Assembly: GCA_011125455.1 (NCBI GenBank)
Contig: VKHO01000014.1
Location: 1-64,000, forward strand
DNA: 64,000 nucleotides
Origin: Chlamydiales bacterium STE3
GTDB lineage: Bacteria > Chlamydiota > Chlamydiia > Chlamydiales > Parachlamydiaceae
Direction of reading: 5' to 3'
Under the pieces are notes generated by a model that had not been told where the DNA came from, did not search any database, and was given only the letters and a program-made list of their open reading frames with translations. The stretch's first letter is position 1; each line of letters starts with the position of its first letter. Both the position numbers and the translations under genes were made by a program. This document shows, in pieces, positions 8,973 to 16,594 of the stretch.

Positions 8973-9935
8973 TTAAACCACTTCATCTTTGGGAAGATAT
9001 TTTCTTCCTTCTAAAGCTGCAATTCTTTTTTCAATGCTGGGGTGTGTAGCAAAAAGATTGCTCCATAGAGAGCGGTTGTTAAAATAAAGATGTGCATAGG
9101 GCTGTCCGATAGCAGGCATATCAGTTTTATCTTGGCTAGAAATTTTTTTTAATGCCTTAATTAGTCCCTCGGGATTGCGCGTAAATTGAACGCCTGTTGC
9201 ATCGGCCAGATACTCCCTTTCTCTGCTGACTAAGCTTCTTAAAATAGATCCTCCTAGCCATGTAACGGATCCAGCAATGAGGAGAGCGGTAGCGATAATG
9301 GTCCTAGACCAGCCTTTATCCCTTTTCGATCGAAAGCTCGAAAACCGCATTAATCTTATACCACAATAGAGAACGACAAAAAAACCGGCTACCATCGCGG
9401 CCAATTTTAAGTTGATCTTCATATCGCCATTATAAATATGTCCAAATTCGTGAGCGATAACTCCTTGGAGTTCATCGCGGGTTAGTAGATTGAGAGCTCC
9501 AGAAGTTACTGTTACAGCGGCTTTATGAGGGGTAAGGCCGGCAGCGAAAGCATTAATTTCTGTCGCATCTAAGACATAAATCTCAGGCAAAGGAAGAGCT
9601 GCGGCAACGGACATTTCTTCACAAATATTGTAAAAGGTTGTTTCTTTTACATTCTTATTGCTTCTTTGGATCAATCGTGCCCCAAGACTTTTGGCGACAT
9701 AACCGCCTCCTTGTTGCTGATACATCCTGTAATTGTAGAAAGCATAGGTGAAAGTAATAGTACAAAAAGCCAATGCAAACCAAGGAAATGAACTAGAATA
9801 GTCGTCGGTAAAAAAATTTTGTAAAATCCATTCCACACTGAAAGCAATAGAAAAGGTCATCACAAAAAATGCTGTCAGGTAGAATGCTGTTCTCGATTTT
9901 GCTTTTTGTTGTGCTTTCCAAAAATCCATTGCCAT
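8973..9935 (-). CDS. HtpX-like M48 family metalloprotease, paired with lemA
   Basis: A membrane-anchored zinc protease of the M48 family. Two N-terminal membrane segments (about 16-40 and 50-68) precede the zinc motif HEFGH (152-156). More hydrophobic segments follow, then SREREYLADATG, whose Glu is the likely third zinc ligand. It is 320 residues long. It differs clearly from the classical HtpX at 2292-3194, so the two are paralogues rather than recent duplicates. It lies nine bases after lemA; the LemA plus M48-protease pair recurs in many bacteria, which suggests a joint job in envelope quality control. Confidence 0.88.
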   Translation of the reverse strand: MAMDFWKAQQKAKSRTAFYLTAFFVMTFSIAFSVEWILQNFFTDDYSSSFPWFALAFCTITFTYAFYNYRMYQQQGGGYVAKSLGARLIQRSNKNVKETTFYNICEEMSVAAALPLPEIYVLDATEINAFAAGLTPHKAAVTVTSGALNLLTRDELQGVIAHEFGHIYNGDMKINLKLAAMVAGFFVVLYCGIRLMRFSSFRSKRDKGWSRTIIATALLIAGSVTWLGGSILRSLVSREREYLADATGVQFTRNPEGLIKALKKISSQDKTDMPAIGQPYAHLYFNNRSLWSNLFATHPSIEKRIAALEGRKYLPKDEVV

Positions 9936-9944
9936 ACGTTACCT

Positions 9945-10538
9945 CTATTCAAAAGAAACTTTTACGGATTTTTTTGCCTCAGAATTTTCAACATCATACA
10001 GCTCTGCAGGATGAAACCCTAAAATGGATGAAAAAAGATTACTAGGAAAGGATTGTTGAGCGATATTGTAATTCATCACTTGGTCATTATAAGCTTGCCT
10101 GGCGAAAGCAATTTTGTTTTCTGTTGTGCTTAGCTCTTCTTGTAAACCCCTCATTGGTTCACTAGCTTTAAGCTGAGGATAGTTTTCTGCCAAAGCAAAA
10201 AAATGACCGAGAGCACTTTTTAATGTGCCTTCAGCTGCTAAAAGCTCCTTAATCGATCCTGTGCCTGTAGGGCCGCCTCTTTGCTCAAGCTTGTCTTTAG
10301 CAGAAATTGCTTCACTTCTTGCTTGGATAACAGCTTCAAGAGTGCTTTTTTCATAATTCATGTACCCTTTCACAGTCTCTACAAGATTAGGGATTAAGTC
10401 GTATCTTCTTTGCAGCTGTATTGATATTTGAGCCCATGAGTTTTGGACCTGATTTTTCAAGCGAACAAGATAATTGTAAACACCAATTAACCAAAAAATC
10501 ATTAAGACAATCACAACCGCAATTGCTAAAGTAATCAT
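9945..10538 (-). CDS. lemA: LemA family protein
   Basis: LemA proteins are membrane-anchored helical proteins of unclear function that often pair with M48 proteases or TPM-domain proteins. The 197-residue product has an N-terminal hydrophobic anchor (about 3-21) followed by YNYLVRLKNQVQNSWAQI and LQRRYDLIPNLVETVKGY, the family hallmark. The helical repeat with R-A-E-A motifs and the FPSNLF...GFHPAELY end are also typical. It is the first gene of a two-gene operon with the protease, nine bases apart. Confidence in the family is high; the cellular role is open. Confidence 0.92.
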   Translation of the reverse strand: MITLAIAVVIVLMIFWLIGVYNYLVRLKNQVQNSWAQISIQLQRRYDLIPNLVETVKGYMNYEKSTLEAVIQARSEAISAKDKLEQRGGPTGTGSIKELLAAEGTLKSALGHFFALAENYPQLKASEPMRGLQEELSTTENKIAFARQAYNDQVMNYNIAQQSFPSNLFSSILGFHPAELYDVENSEAKKSVKVSFE

Positions 10539-10817
10539 TGGAATGCTCCTTGCTTTCTTTCCTTTATAACTTTAGGAGAATTTTTTGTGTTCCAAAAAGA
10601 TTTAAGAAGAATTAATCAGAAAAAATAGGTGGTTTTTGGCTAGAAAAAAAGGAAACTAATTTTTGTAATTCGATGAAATTTTGTGAGACAAAATTAAATT
10701 AAATATGATATCCTTTTTTCCAACCGATTGATTTTAGTATTTAAATCTAATTCCAAGACAGGCATATAGTTAGCATTGTATATATTGGGAGCTCTGCTTT
10801 TTTTAGGAAATCAAATT

Positions 10818-12170
10818 ATGGATATTAAATTTTTGCTGCGCGCTTTTACTGAATTTGTAACTTTATTTCTCGCATTCCCAGCAGTTTTTATCCTCGGAAC
10901 CTACCTTACAATAAAACTCAAATTCATTCAGTTAACTAAGCTGAAGTTAAGCCTAATTTGCTTATTGAAAAAAGGAGATAAAGCAGCAGGGGGGATTTCC
11001 CAATATCAAGCACTTTCTGCAGTTTTAGCCGGTAATTTTGGTGCAGGTAACATTCCTGGTATGGCAATGGCTATGAGTTCTGGAGGCCCTGGCGCTTTAA
11101 TTTGGATGTGGCTCATGGCGTTTCTAGGAGCTTCGATTCAGTATGCGAGTTGCCTACTAGGCAGTAAATTTAGCAAAATGAATGATGAAAAAGAACACGT
11201 TGGAGGTCCAATGTACTATTTGGCTGACGGGTTAGGCTTCAAACGTTTGGCAGCTCTTTTTTCACTATTCACAATTGCAGCAGCAATTTCTGTTGGAAAT
11301 ATTGTTCAGATGAATTCAATCTTACTTCCTTTAAACGCAATGGGAGTTCCTCCAATTTTGCCAGTTCTTGTTTTTGCTAGTTTAGTTAGCATAGTGATCC
11401 TTGGAGGAGTACAGCGATTTGCGCGAGTGGTCTCTTCTATTGTGCCTGCCATGGCTATTATGTATCTTGGCACAACGATTCTTATTCTTGTTACACATGC
11501 TAGCCTTGTGATGCCTGCTTTGAAAATGATGTTTGCCGCAGCCTTTGACTTCCATGCTTTTGTCGGGGGCGCAATTGGCGCTGGAACTGCTAAAGCAATC
11601 TCTTCTGGGTTTGATCGGGGTCTATTTGCTACAGATGCAGGAACTGGCCTAGTCCCCATTTTACAATCAAATGCTAAATCTAAACATCCTGTCGTGAATG
11701 GTATCGTCACCCTCGTTGCACCTCTCCTAGTAATGATTGTTTGCACGGGAACGGGTTTGGTATTAATGGTCACTGGGGCGTGGCTGGAAGGAGATCTAGT
11801 TAGCTCGAACATGGTTACTTGGGCTTTCAATAGAGGATTGAATAGTGGGGTTGGGACCTATATTGTTTTACTAGCATTATTAATGTTTGCTTATACAACA
11901 ACACTTGCATGGGCAAATTGTGCAGAAAGAGCAGTTAGCTATCTTTGGGGCCTAGAAAAAGCCTATTTTTTCCGATACATTTACATTGCAATTATTCCGA
12001 GTGCGCTCTTTATTCCCTTTGATGTGATCTGGGCCGTATCGGATTTCTTTATTTGTCTCATGCTTTGTGTAAATATGATTGGTGTTGCGTTTCTATCAAA
12101 GCACGTTATTGGGGAAAGTAAGAATTATTTCGATGTGAAAGAGATGGAGATGGAGTATTCAAACGCATAG
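10818..12170 (+). CDS. Alanine/glycine:cation symporter (AGCS) family transporter
   Basis: A sodium-coupled amino-acid importer in the inner membrane. About eleven membrane segments are visible, with the family blocks GNFGAGNIPGMAMAM (after segment 2), GGPGALIWMW, GGPMYYLADGLG and DRGLFATDAGTG. The ATG at 10818 is chosen over an in-frame TTG at 10776 because AGGAAA lies nine bases upstream. The product then has 450 residues, normal for the family. The exact substrate (Ala, Gly or another) cannot be read from the sequence. In an intracellular bacterium it fits uptake of host amino acids. It is monocistronic. Confidence 0.87.
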   Translation: MDIKFLLRAFTEFVTLFLAFPAVFILGTYLTIKLKFIQLTKLKLSLICLLKKGDKAAGGISQYQALSAVLAGNFGAGNIPGMAMAMSSGGPGALIWMWLMAFLGASIQYASCLLGSKFSKMNDEKEHVGGPMYYLADGLGFKRLAALFSLFTIAAAISVGNIVQMNSILLPLNAMGVPPILPVLVFASLVSIVILGGVQRFARVVSSIVPAMAIMYLGTTILILVTHASLVMPALKMMFAAAFDFHAFVGGAIGAGTAKAISSGFDRGLFATDAGTGLVPILQSNAKSKHPVVNGIVTLVAPLLVMIVCTGTGLVLMVTGAWLEGDLVSSNMVTWAFNRGLNSGVGTYIVLLALLMFAYTTTLAWANCAERAVSYLWGLEKAYFFRYIYIAIIPSALFIPFDVIWAVSDFFICLMLCVNMIGVAFLSKHVIGESKNYFDVKEMEMEYSNA

Positions 12171-12406
12171 CTAGAGATCCACTAATATACGTTTTCTCTT
12201 GACACGTATTGTTCTTAAAAGCCTTTTTATTCAAAGCAAATTGCAGATAGGCTAGCTGATCATCAACTTAGAGCATTTGATGTGACACATCCTAACTCGC
12301 TCGAAATGAAATTTGAATTCACGAGAACTTTAGGAATAGCTTTTCAACGATCAAAACATTCCTTTGCAAATGGAAACCCAACTTTGCTTTTAAGCTGCAA
12401 TTAAAT
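12171..12406. other. Intergenic region before the palindromic element
   Basis: A stretch from about 12224 stays open for roughly 60 codons to a TAA near 12405 but has no start codon or ribosome-binding site at its 5' end. It may be a gene fragment; I cannot identify it. Confidence 0.3.
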
Positions 12407-12568
12407 AGACCTCTTGCATAATTTGCTTTGCTTGAAAAATTTGATCATTTTTGAGTGAATTTATCGGAAAATTTTGAGAGCATATGAGGACATATGGTTG
12501 AAAAATTTAACGATAAAGGTGCCAAAAAGGGTAACTGTAGCAAGCAAATGAAATTATGCAAAAGGTCT
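12407..12568. mobile_element. 162-bp palindromic MITE-like element with 3-bp target duplication
   Basis: The ends are inverted repeats: AGACCTCTTGCATAATTT at the left (12407 on) and its near-exact complement at the right (to 12568), about 28 bases with a few mismatches. The inner arms also match each other, each with a TTTATCG...TTT...CATATG series, so the whole element can fold into one long imperfect hairpin. AAT flanks both ends (12404-12406 and 12569-12571). There is no ORF. This is the build of a non-autonomous, snap-back element mobilised by an IS transposase in trans. It sits 12 bp after the stop of the ABC transporter gene and may also end that transcript. Confidence 0.75.
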
Positions 12569-12580
12569 AATAGCTAATTG

Positions 12581-14389
12581 TTAAACTTTCGAAGCATCAT
12601 CGATATAATCTGGAAGGAAGCCTCCAGCCTGCATTGCCCACATTTTGGCATAGAAACCATTCACATTCAGCAATTCTTCATGAGTGCCTTCTTCTACAAC
12701 TTTGCCCTGATCAAAAACAAGAATGCGATCCATATTAACAATGGTAGATAATCGGTGAGCGACAACAATGGCTGTCCGCCCTTTCATTAGCTCTTGAAAA
12801 TCTTCTTGAATGTACTTTTCTGTTACTGAATCGAGGGCAGAGGTTGCTTCATCTAGGATTAAGATCGGTGCGTTTTTTAGTATTGCCCGAGCTATTGAAA
12901 TACGCTGCCTTTGGCCCCCGGATAGCCTAGTTCCTCTTTCTCCCACTAAAGTTTCGTATTGCTGCGGTAGCTTTTCAATAAAGTCATGGCAACGAGCTTT
13001 TTTAGCCGCTTCAATGACTTCTTTATCTGATGCTTCCAAATTGCCATAACGAATATTTTCAATTAAGCTGCGATGAAACAAAGTTGCATCCTGAGGGATC
13101 ATGGCAATGTTGCGGTGAAGCGAGTCGAGAGTGACTTCAGCAATATTTTGATCATCGATGAGAATCTTCCCGCTTTCCAAATCAAAATGTCTGAGAATTA
13201 GATTGATAAAGGAAGTTTTTCCTGAACCTGAAAAACCGACTAGGCCAACCTTTTCTCCTGCTCGGATGAAAACCGTTTTATTGTGGAAAAGTTTATAGTT
13301 TTGGCTATAGTTAAAAGTAACTTTATCGAAAATAATATCGCCTCGCGCGACCTTAAGTTCTTTTGCACCAAGCTTATTAACAACAGAGTGAGGTGTCTGG
13401 ATAATAGTCAAAGCTTGCTTGGCAACACCAATCTCTTTAAATAAGGTAGGAAATTCTAACCCTGCTATCCAGGCCATCATTGTGATGTTCCAGCTGGTAT
13501 TAAAAATGAAAACAACCTCGCCAGCGGTAATCCAGTCGTTTTGCCAGCTATAAACCATGAATCCATTTAAGCAGACACCTGCAATGATAAATGCTGTTAT
13601 CCCTAAATAGATTTTCATTTTTTCAATATACCATAAAGAAGCCCCGTGCTTACTTTGTTCGGTATCTTGGAATTTTGAGACATACCTCATTTCATATTCT
13701 TGTCGGGCAAATAATTTCACATTAATCTGGTTTGTCAGACTATCAACGATATTACCTGCAAGGACGCTTCTTGCCTCAGCATGCTGATGTGAGTAGTCAT
13801 CACATTTTTTGGCAAACAATAAGCAAATCATCATATGTATAACAATCCAGCTACCCAAAATTAATGCAAAGGTCCATTGGACCTGGGCAAAAAAGTAAAT
13901 GGCAATGCTAATAGCCACGAAAACTGGCAAAAACAGCATCATAACAAGCTGTAAAATGTGCGTTAGCGATTGAGCCATATCTGCAATCTTATTGGCAATG
14001 CTTCCTGAAAAATGATGCGTAAAATAATTATAAGAATGTTGCATTACGTAGTCATACATGGCCATGCGAACTTGGGCTTCAAACTTAGGAACTATTTTTG
14101 CAAAAATAATCCCCGAGAGTCTAAAGCAGATTTCTACCAAAACCCAAAGGCATCCGCCAAAAATGAGTACAGGGGCTAATAATTGAAAAGCGTGATGGCG
14201 CTCATTGGCGTGGACTGTAATCGTGTCAATAAGGCTCATGATAATGAGGGGCCAAAAAGTATGGTCGATAGACCAGCCAAAGCAAAAAAGCTGAGCTAAA
14301 AGAAACCATTTCCACTGTTTTTTTATAAAGTGAAAAATAAACGAAGATAAAGTTTTGGGCAGTTTTTCCATAAAATATTTTTTCCGCAA
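12581..14389 (-). CDS. ABC exporter, fused membrane and ATPase domains (MsbA/multidrug type)
   Basis: A half-size ABC exporter that would work as a homodimer, or with a partner, in the inner membrane. The N-terminal half has about six membrane segments (residues about 25-325). The C-terminal ATPase has Walker A GFSGSGKTS, the Q-loop, the signature LSGGQRQR, Walker B ILILDEATSALD and the switch histidine in VAHRLST. The 602 residues are normal for the family. The substrate is unknown: lipid, drug and peptide exporters share this layout. Translation may start at 14389 or at the next Met (14371). No linked partner gene is present. The palindromic element lies just beyond its stop. Confidence 0.88.
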   Translation of the reverse strand: MRKKYFMEKLPKTLSSFIFHFIKKQWKWFLLAQLFCFGWSIDHTFWPLIIMSLIDTITVHANERHHAFQLLAPVLIFGGCLWVLVEICFRLSGIIFAKIVPKFEAQVRMAMYDYVMQHSYNYFTHHFSGSIANKIADMAQSLTHILQLVMMLFLPVFVAISIAIYFFAQVQWTFALILGSWIVIHMMICLLFAKKCDDYSHQHAEARSVLAGNIVDSLTNQINVKLFARQEYEMRYVSKFQDTEQSKHGASLWYIEKMKIYLGITAFIIAGVCLNGFMVYSWQNDWITAGEVVFIFNTSWNITMMAWIAGLEFPTLFKEIGVAKQALTIIQTPHSVVNKLGAKELKVARGDIIFDKVTFNYSQNYKLFHNKTVFIRAGEKVGLVGFSGSGKTSFINLILRHFDLESGKILIDDQNIAEVTLDSLHRNIAMIPQDATLFHRSLIENIRYGNLEASDKEVIEAAKKARCHDFIEKLPQQYETLVGERGTRLSGGQRQRISIARAILKNAPILILDEATSALDSVTEKYIQEDFQELMKGRTAIVVAHRLSTIVNMDRILVFDQGKVVEEGTHEELLNVNGFYAKMWAMQAGGFLPDYIDDASKV

Positions 14390-14450
14390 AGGTGGGCAGC
14401 TTGTAAAAACTTTATTTGGTTTATAAAAATTAAATAATCGTGCTGAGATT

Positions 14451-14512
14451 GACGAAAAAGAAAGTTTTTATAGCATTTCATACTACATTAGCAAAAAACT
14501 TTCTTTTTCGTC
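14451..14512 (-). terminator. Strong hairpin terminator after the LpoB-like gene
   Basis: GACGAAAAAGAAAGTTTTT (14451-14469) and its exact complement (14494-14512) form a 19-bp perfect stem with a 24-base loop. It lies eight bases past the stop of the LpoB-like gene. The A/T-rich outer part provides T-runs on both strands, so it may also insulate the ABC transporter gene. Confidence 0.65.
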
Positions 14513-14519
14513 TTGAGTT

Positions 14520-15131
14520 TTAGCGATGCGCTTTGACTTTCTTTATGAGTACATCTTGTGCGGAATCGATTACTTCTTGGGTTTCAATGTCGTATAATGT
14601 GATCGTCATTCTATAATTTTCATAATCGTAAAAATGATCAGAGTTGACTGCTTTAGTGATGCGGATTTTAGAAAGAAATTGCGGAACTAGCGCACCGGAC
14701 GACATCGTTTGTCTTTCCTTAGAGTATTTTGGATGGCACTTAATTTTTGCCATGAGAGAATCAAGCTCCAATTCATCTTGAAAGTCACCAACTAAAATAG
14801 AAAATCGTCCATCATTAACTGCTACCTCCTCAATGATATCACGAATGAGATCGCTGGAAATGTATTGATCGGTACGATTGTCAACCTGAGTGACAATGAG
14901 GCGTGGTTTTCCACATTGCTTATTCCAGCCAGTTTTTGCGTACCAACGGTTCATTAATTCGAAAGTAATTTTTTGCGTTTGAATTTGGATATCGTTTGCT
15001 CCATAGCGCCAATCTAGTTTTGCTTTAGTACAATTTCCAGGAGTAATATCTTGAGCTGTTCTTACTTGTCGATGGCATGTGCAGCCCGTACAAATTATCA
15101 ACAAAGCACAAAACGCCGGTAGAAAATTCAT
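14520..15131 (-). CDS. LpoB-like lipoprotein (penicillin-binding protein activator family)
   Basis: In enterobacteria LpoB is an outer-membrane lipoprotein that activates the peptidoglycan synthase PBP1b. The 203-residue product begins with a short lipoprotein signal ending in TGC near residue 17. The core KPRLIVTQVDNRT...IRDIIEEVAVNDGRFSIL matches the beta-strand/helix pattern of the LpoB domain, and the C-terminal YRMTITLYDIETQEVI strands fit as well. Its ATG overlaps the stop of the upstream COG3014-like gene, an association also seen in gamma-proteobacteria. Chlamydiae are generally reported to lack PBP1b-like class A enzymes, so the partner is an open question. Family assignment is by pattern recognition. 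Confidence 0.68.
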   Translation of the reverse strand: MNFLPAFCALLIICTGCTCHRQVRTAQDITPGNCTKAKLDWRYGANDIQIQTQKITFELMNRWYAKTGWNKQCGKPRLIVTQVDNRTDQYISSDLIRDIIEEVAVNDGRFSILVGDFQDELELDSLMAKIKCHPKYSKERQTMSSGALVPQFLSKIRITKAVNSDHFYDYENYRMTITLYDIETQEVIDSAQDVLIKKVKAHR

Positions 15132-16420
15132 AAATTTTCCTTGGTTATAAATTTTTTAGGAGTGATTACTCTTGTGATGCCAGGATGTAAATTAAAAACG
15201 TTGATAACACAAATGTCACCTTGTTTTAAAAATAAGGAGAGATTTGAAGTGCTATAGCAATAATTATATAGCGACGAGTTAATCTCTAAATTATGGGGGC
15301 CTTCTTCTAAAGGAAGAAAAATGGCATCGATAGTCATTGGAAGCGTGTTCCAGCATCTTGTATCTGCATGAGTGTTTGCGTTGAGAATTATCATACCAAG
15401 ATCTGCTAATGCTCCTAAAGTAGGGTCTTGCTTTTGAGCACAGCTAATGATTGCCCGACGCATAAGAAGTCGTGCCGCACCTTTAGCTGCGATGAGGGGC
15501 ATTTTTTTACATAATGCGTTATCTGCTAGATGTCCCACATCACAAAATGTTTGTAATGAATAGGCGATATTTTTTAGGTTTACCGAAACAGGAATGGGGT
15601 GGTGGGCGAGGGGAGAGCAGAGTTCAGGAAGCGGGATTCCAACAAATGAGGATGCAGCATTTTCAAATCCATGAGCTTCCATAAGCATTTCGAGCGCGAT
15701 TCCAGAAAATGTAGAGCATGGGTTAAAAGAGGAAATTTTAAATGGTGCGATTCCATTGTGGCAGAGGACAATCAATAAGCCTTTGTTTTTTTGATATGAA
15801 GGGAGACAGACGCCAAGCTCTTTTTCAACTTGCCTTTTTAAAACTTCTGCATTCGTCACATCTCCTTTTTTGGAAAGATAGTAGGAAAAAAGAATTTTAA
15901 GGATCTGATTGTCTTCGATCGCTAAGTCCCGAGAAAGAGCATGATTACAATAAGCGTTTCTTTTTTGTTGATCGACCTCTTCTGCTTGCCTGAGAATTGC
16001 ACAGGCATTATTTTCGTCATTTTCATGGATTAGACAAAGAGCAAAATAAAGCCTTGCAAGGGTTTGCTCAAAATCTTCGCCCTTATACGGGGATTGAGAG
16101 TCCTCTAACAAGATTTGCTTGGCTACATCCACAAAAAGTTCTTGGTTGTAATAGTCGATCGCTTCTATTGCCGTTTTAAAGTCCTGCGTTGCCGCCTTGG
16201 TGTCTCCATTTGCAAAGCGGACCATACCGCGATTGAGGTAAAGAAGAACCGCATCTTTGCATCGACTATAATCCTTATCTGCGTTCTTATTAATTATTTC
16301 ATCTGTCAACTGCTTCTCTGCCCTTTCAAATTGGGCAAGGGCATAGTCCTGTGTAATTTTTTCTTGTAAGTGAGATGCACATGCAGTTAAAAAAAACAAT
16401 AATGTAAGAAGGCGAATCAT
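15128..16420 (-). CDS. COG3014-like TPR lipoprotein
   Basis: A 430-residue lipoprotein with a clean lipobox LTAC (Cys about residue 14). The N-terminal half is helical and TPR-like: LYLNRGMVRFANGDTKAATQDFKTAI and ARLYFALCLIHENDENNACAI. The second half is rich in beta strands and ends with the AIFLPLEEGPHNLEI motif and a GDICVINVF strand. This matches the uncharacterised COG3014 family, whose genes sit next to LpoB-like genes in other bacteria, exactly as here (four-base overlap). A role in envelope or peptidoglycan assembly is inferred from that linkage. It is the first gene of the operon and divergent from the riboswitch-controlled transporter. Confidence 0.65.
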   Translation of the reverse strand: MIRLLTLLFFLTACASHLQEKITQDYALAQFERAEKQLTDEIINKNADKDYSRCKDAVLLYLNRGMVRFANGDTKAATQDFKTAIEAIDYYNQELFVDVAKQILLEDSQSPYKGEDFEQTLARLYFALCLIHENDENNACAILRQAEEVDQQKRNAYCNHALSRDLAIEDNQILKILFSYYLSKKGDVTNAEVLKRQVEKELGVCLPSYQKNKGLLIVLCHNGIAPFKISSFNPCSTFSGIALEMLMEAHGFENAASSFVGIPLPELCSPLAHHPIPVSVNLKNIAYSLQTFCDVGHLADNALCKKMPLIAAKGAARLLMRRAIISCAQKQDPTLGALADLGMIILNANTHADTRCWNTLPMTIDAIFLPLEEGPHNLEINSSLYNYCYSTSNLSLFLKQGDICVINVFNLHPGITRVITPKKFITKENL

Positions 16421-16450
16421 TAGAAATCTGACTTTAATGAGGATTAATTA

Positions 16451-16482
16451 TTCCTTATTTATAAGAAAATATCAACTATGAT
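16451..16482 (+). promoter_or_regulatory. Possible promoter of the riboswitch-transporter transcript
   Basis: TATGAT at 16477-16482 would be a good -10 box. A weak TTATTT at 16455-16460 lies 16 bases upstream. The start point near 16489 would put the riboswitch at the very 5' end of the transcript. Judged by eye only. Confidence 0.35.
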
Positions 16483-16494
16483 AAATTATGTGTG

Positions 16495-16594
16495 ATCACC
16501 AGGGGTGCTGAGTTCATTAAGGACTTGGCTGAGAAAATCAAAGATTTACCCTATAGTTTAACCTGATCTGGATAATACCAGCGGAGGGAGTGTG
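16495..16594 (+). promoter_or_regulatory. TPP (thiamine pyrophosphate) riboswitch
   Basis: All conserved THI-box blocks are present in order: CACCAGGGGTGCT, a variable hairpin, GGCTGAGA, a second variable part, ACCCT, then AACCTGATCTGGATAATACC and AGCGGAGGGAG. The last block is also the Shine-Dalgarno sequence of the downstream gene. The outer helix P1 would pair CAC at 16497-16499 with GTG at 16590-16592, reaching the first base of the GTG start codon at 16592. Binding of thiamine pyrophosphate should therefore hide the ribosome-binding site directly, without a separate expression platform. That mechanism is inferred from geometry. Confidence 0.95.

Noticed and set aside
11306-11830. Long minus-strand ORF inside the AGCS transporter gene
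   Set aside because: Antisense shadow of a clearly conserved membrane protein; low-complexity product.
12224-12407. About 60-codon open stretch before the palindromic element
   Set aside because: No start codon or ribosome-binding site at its beginning and no recognisable homology.
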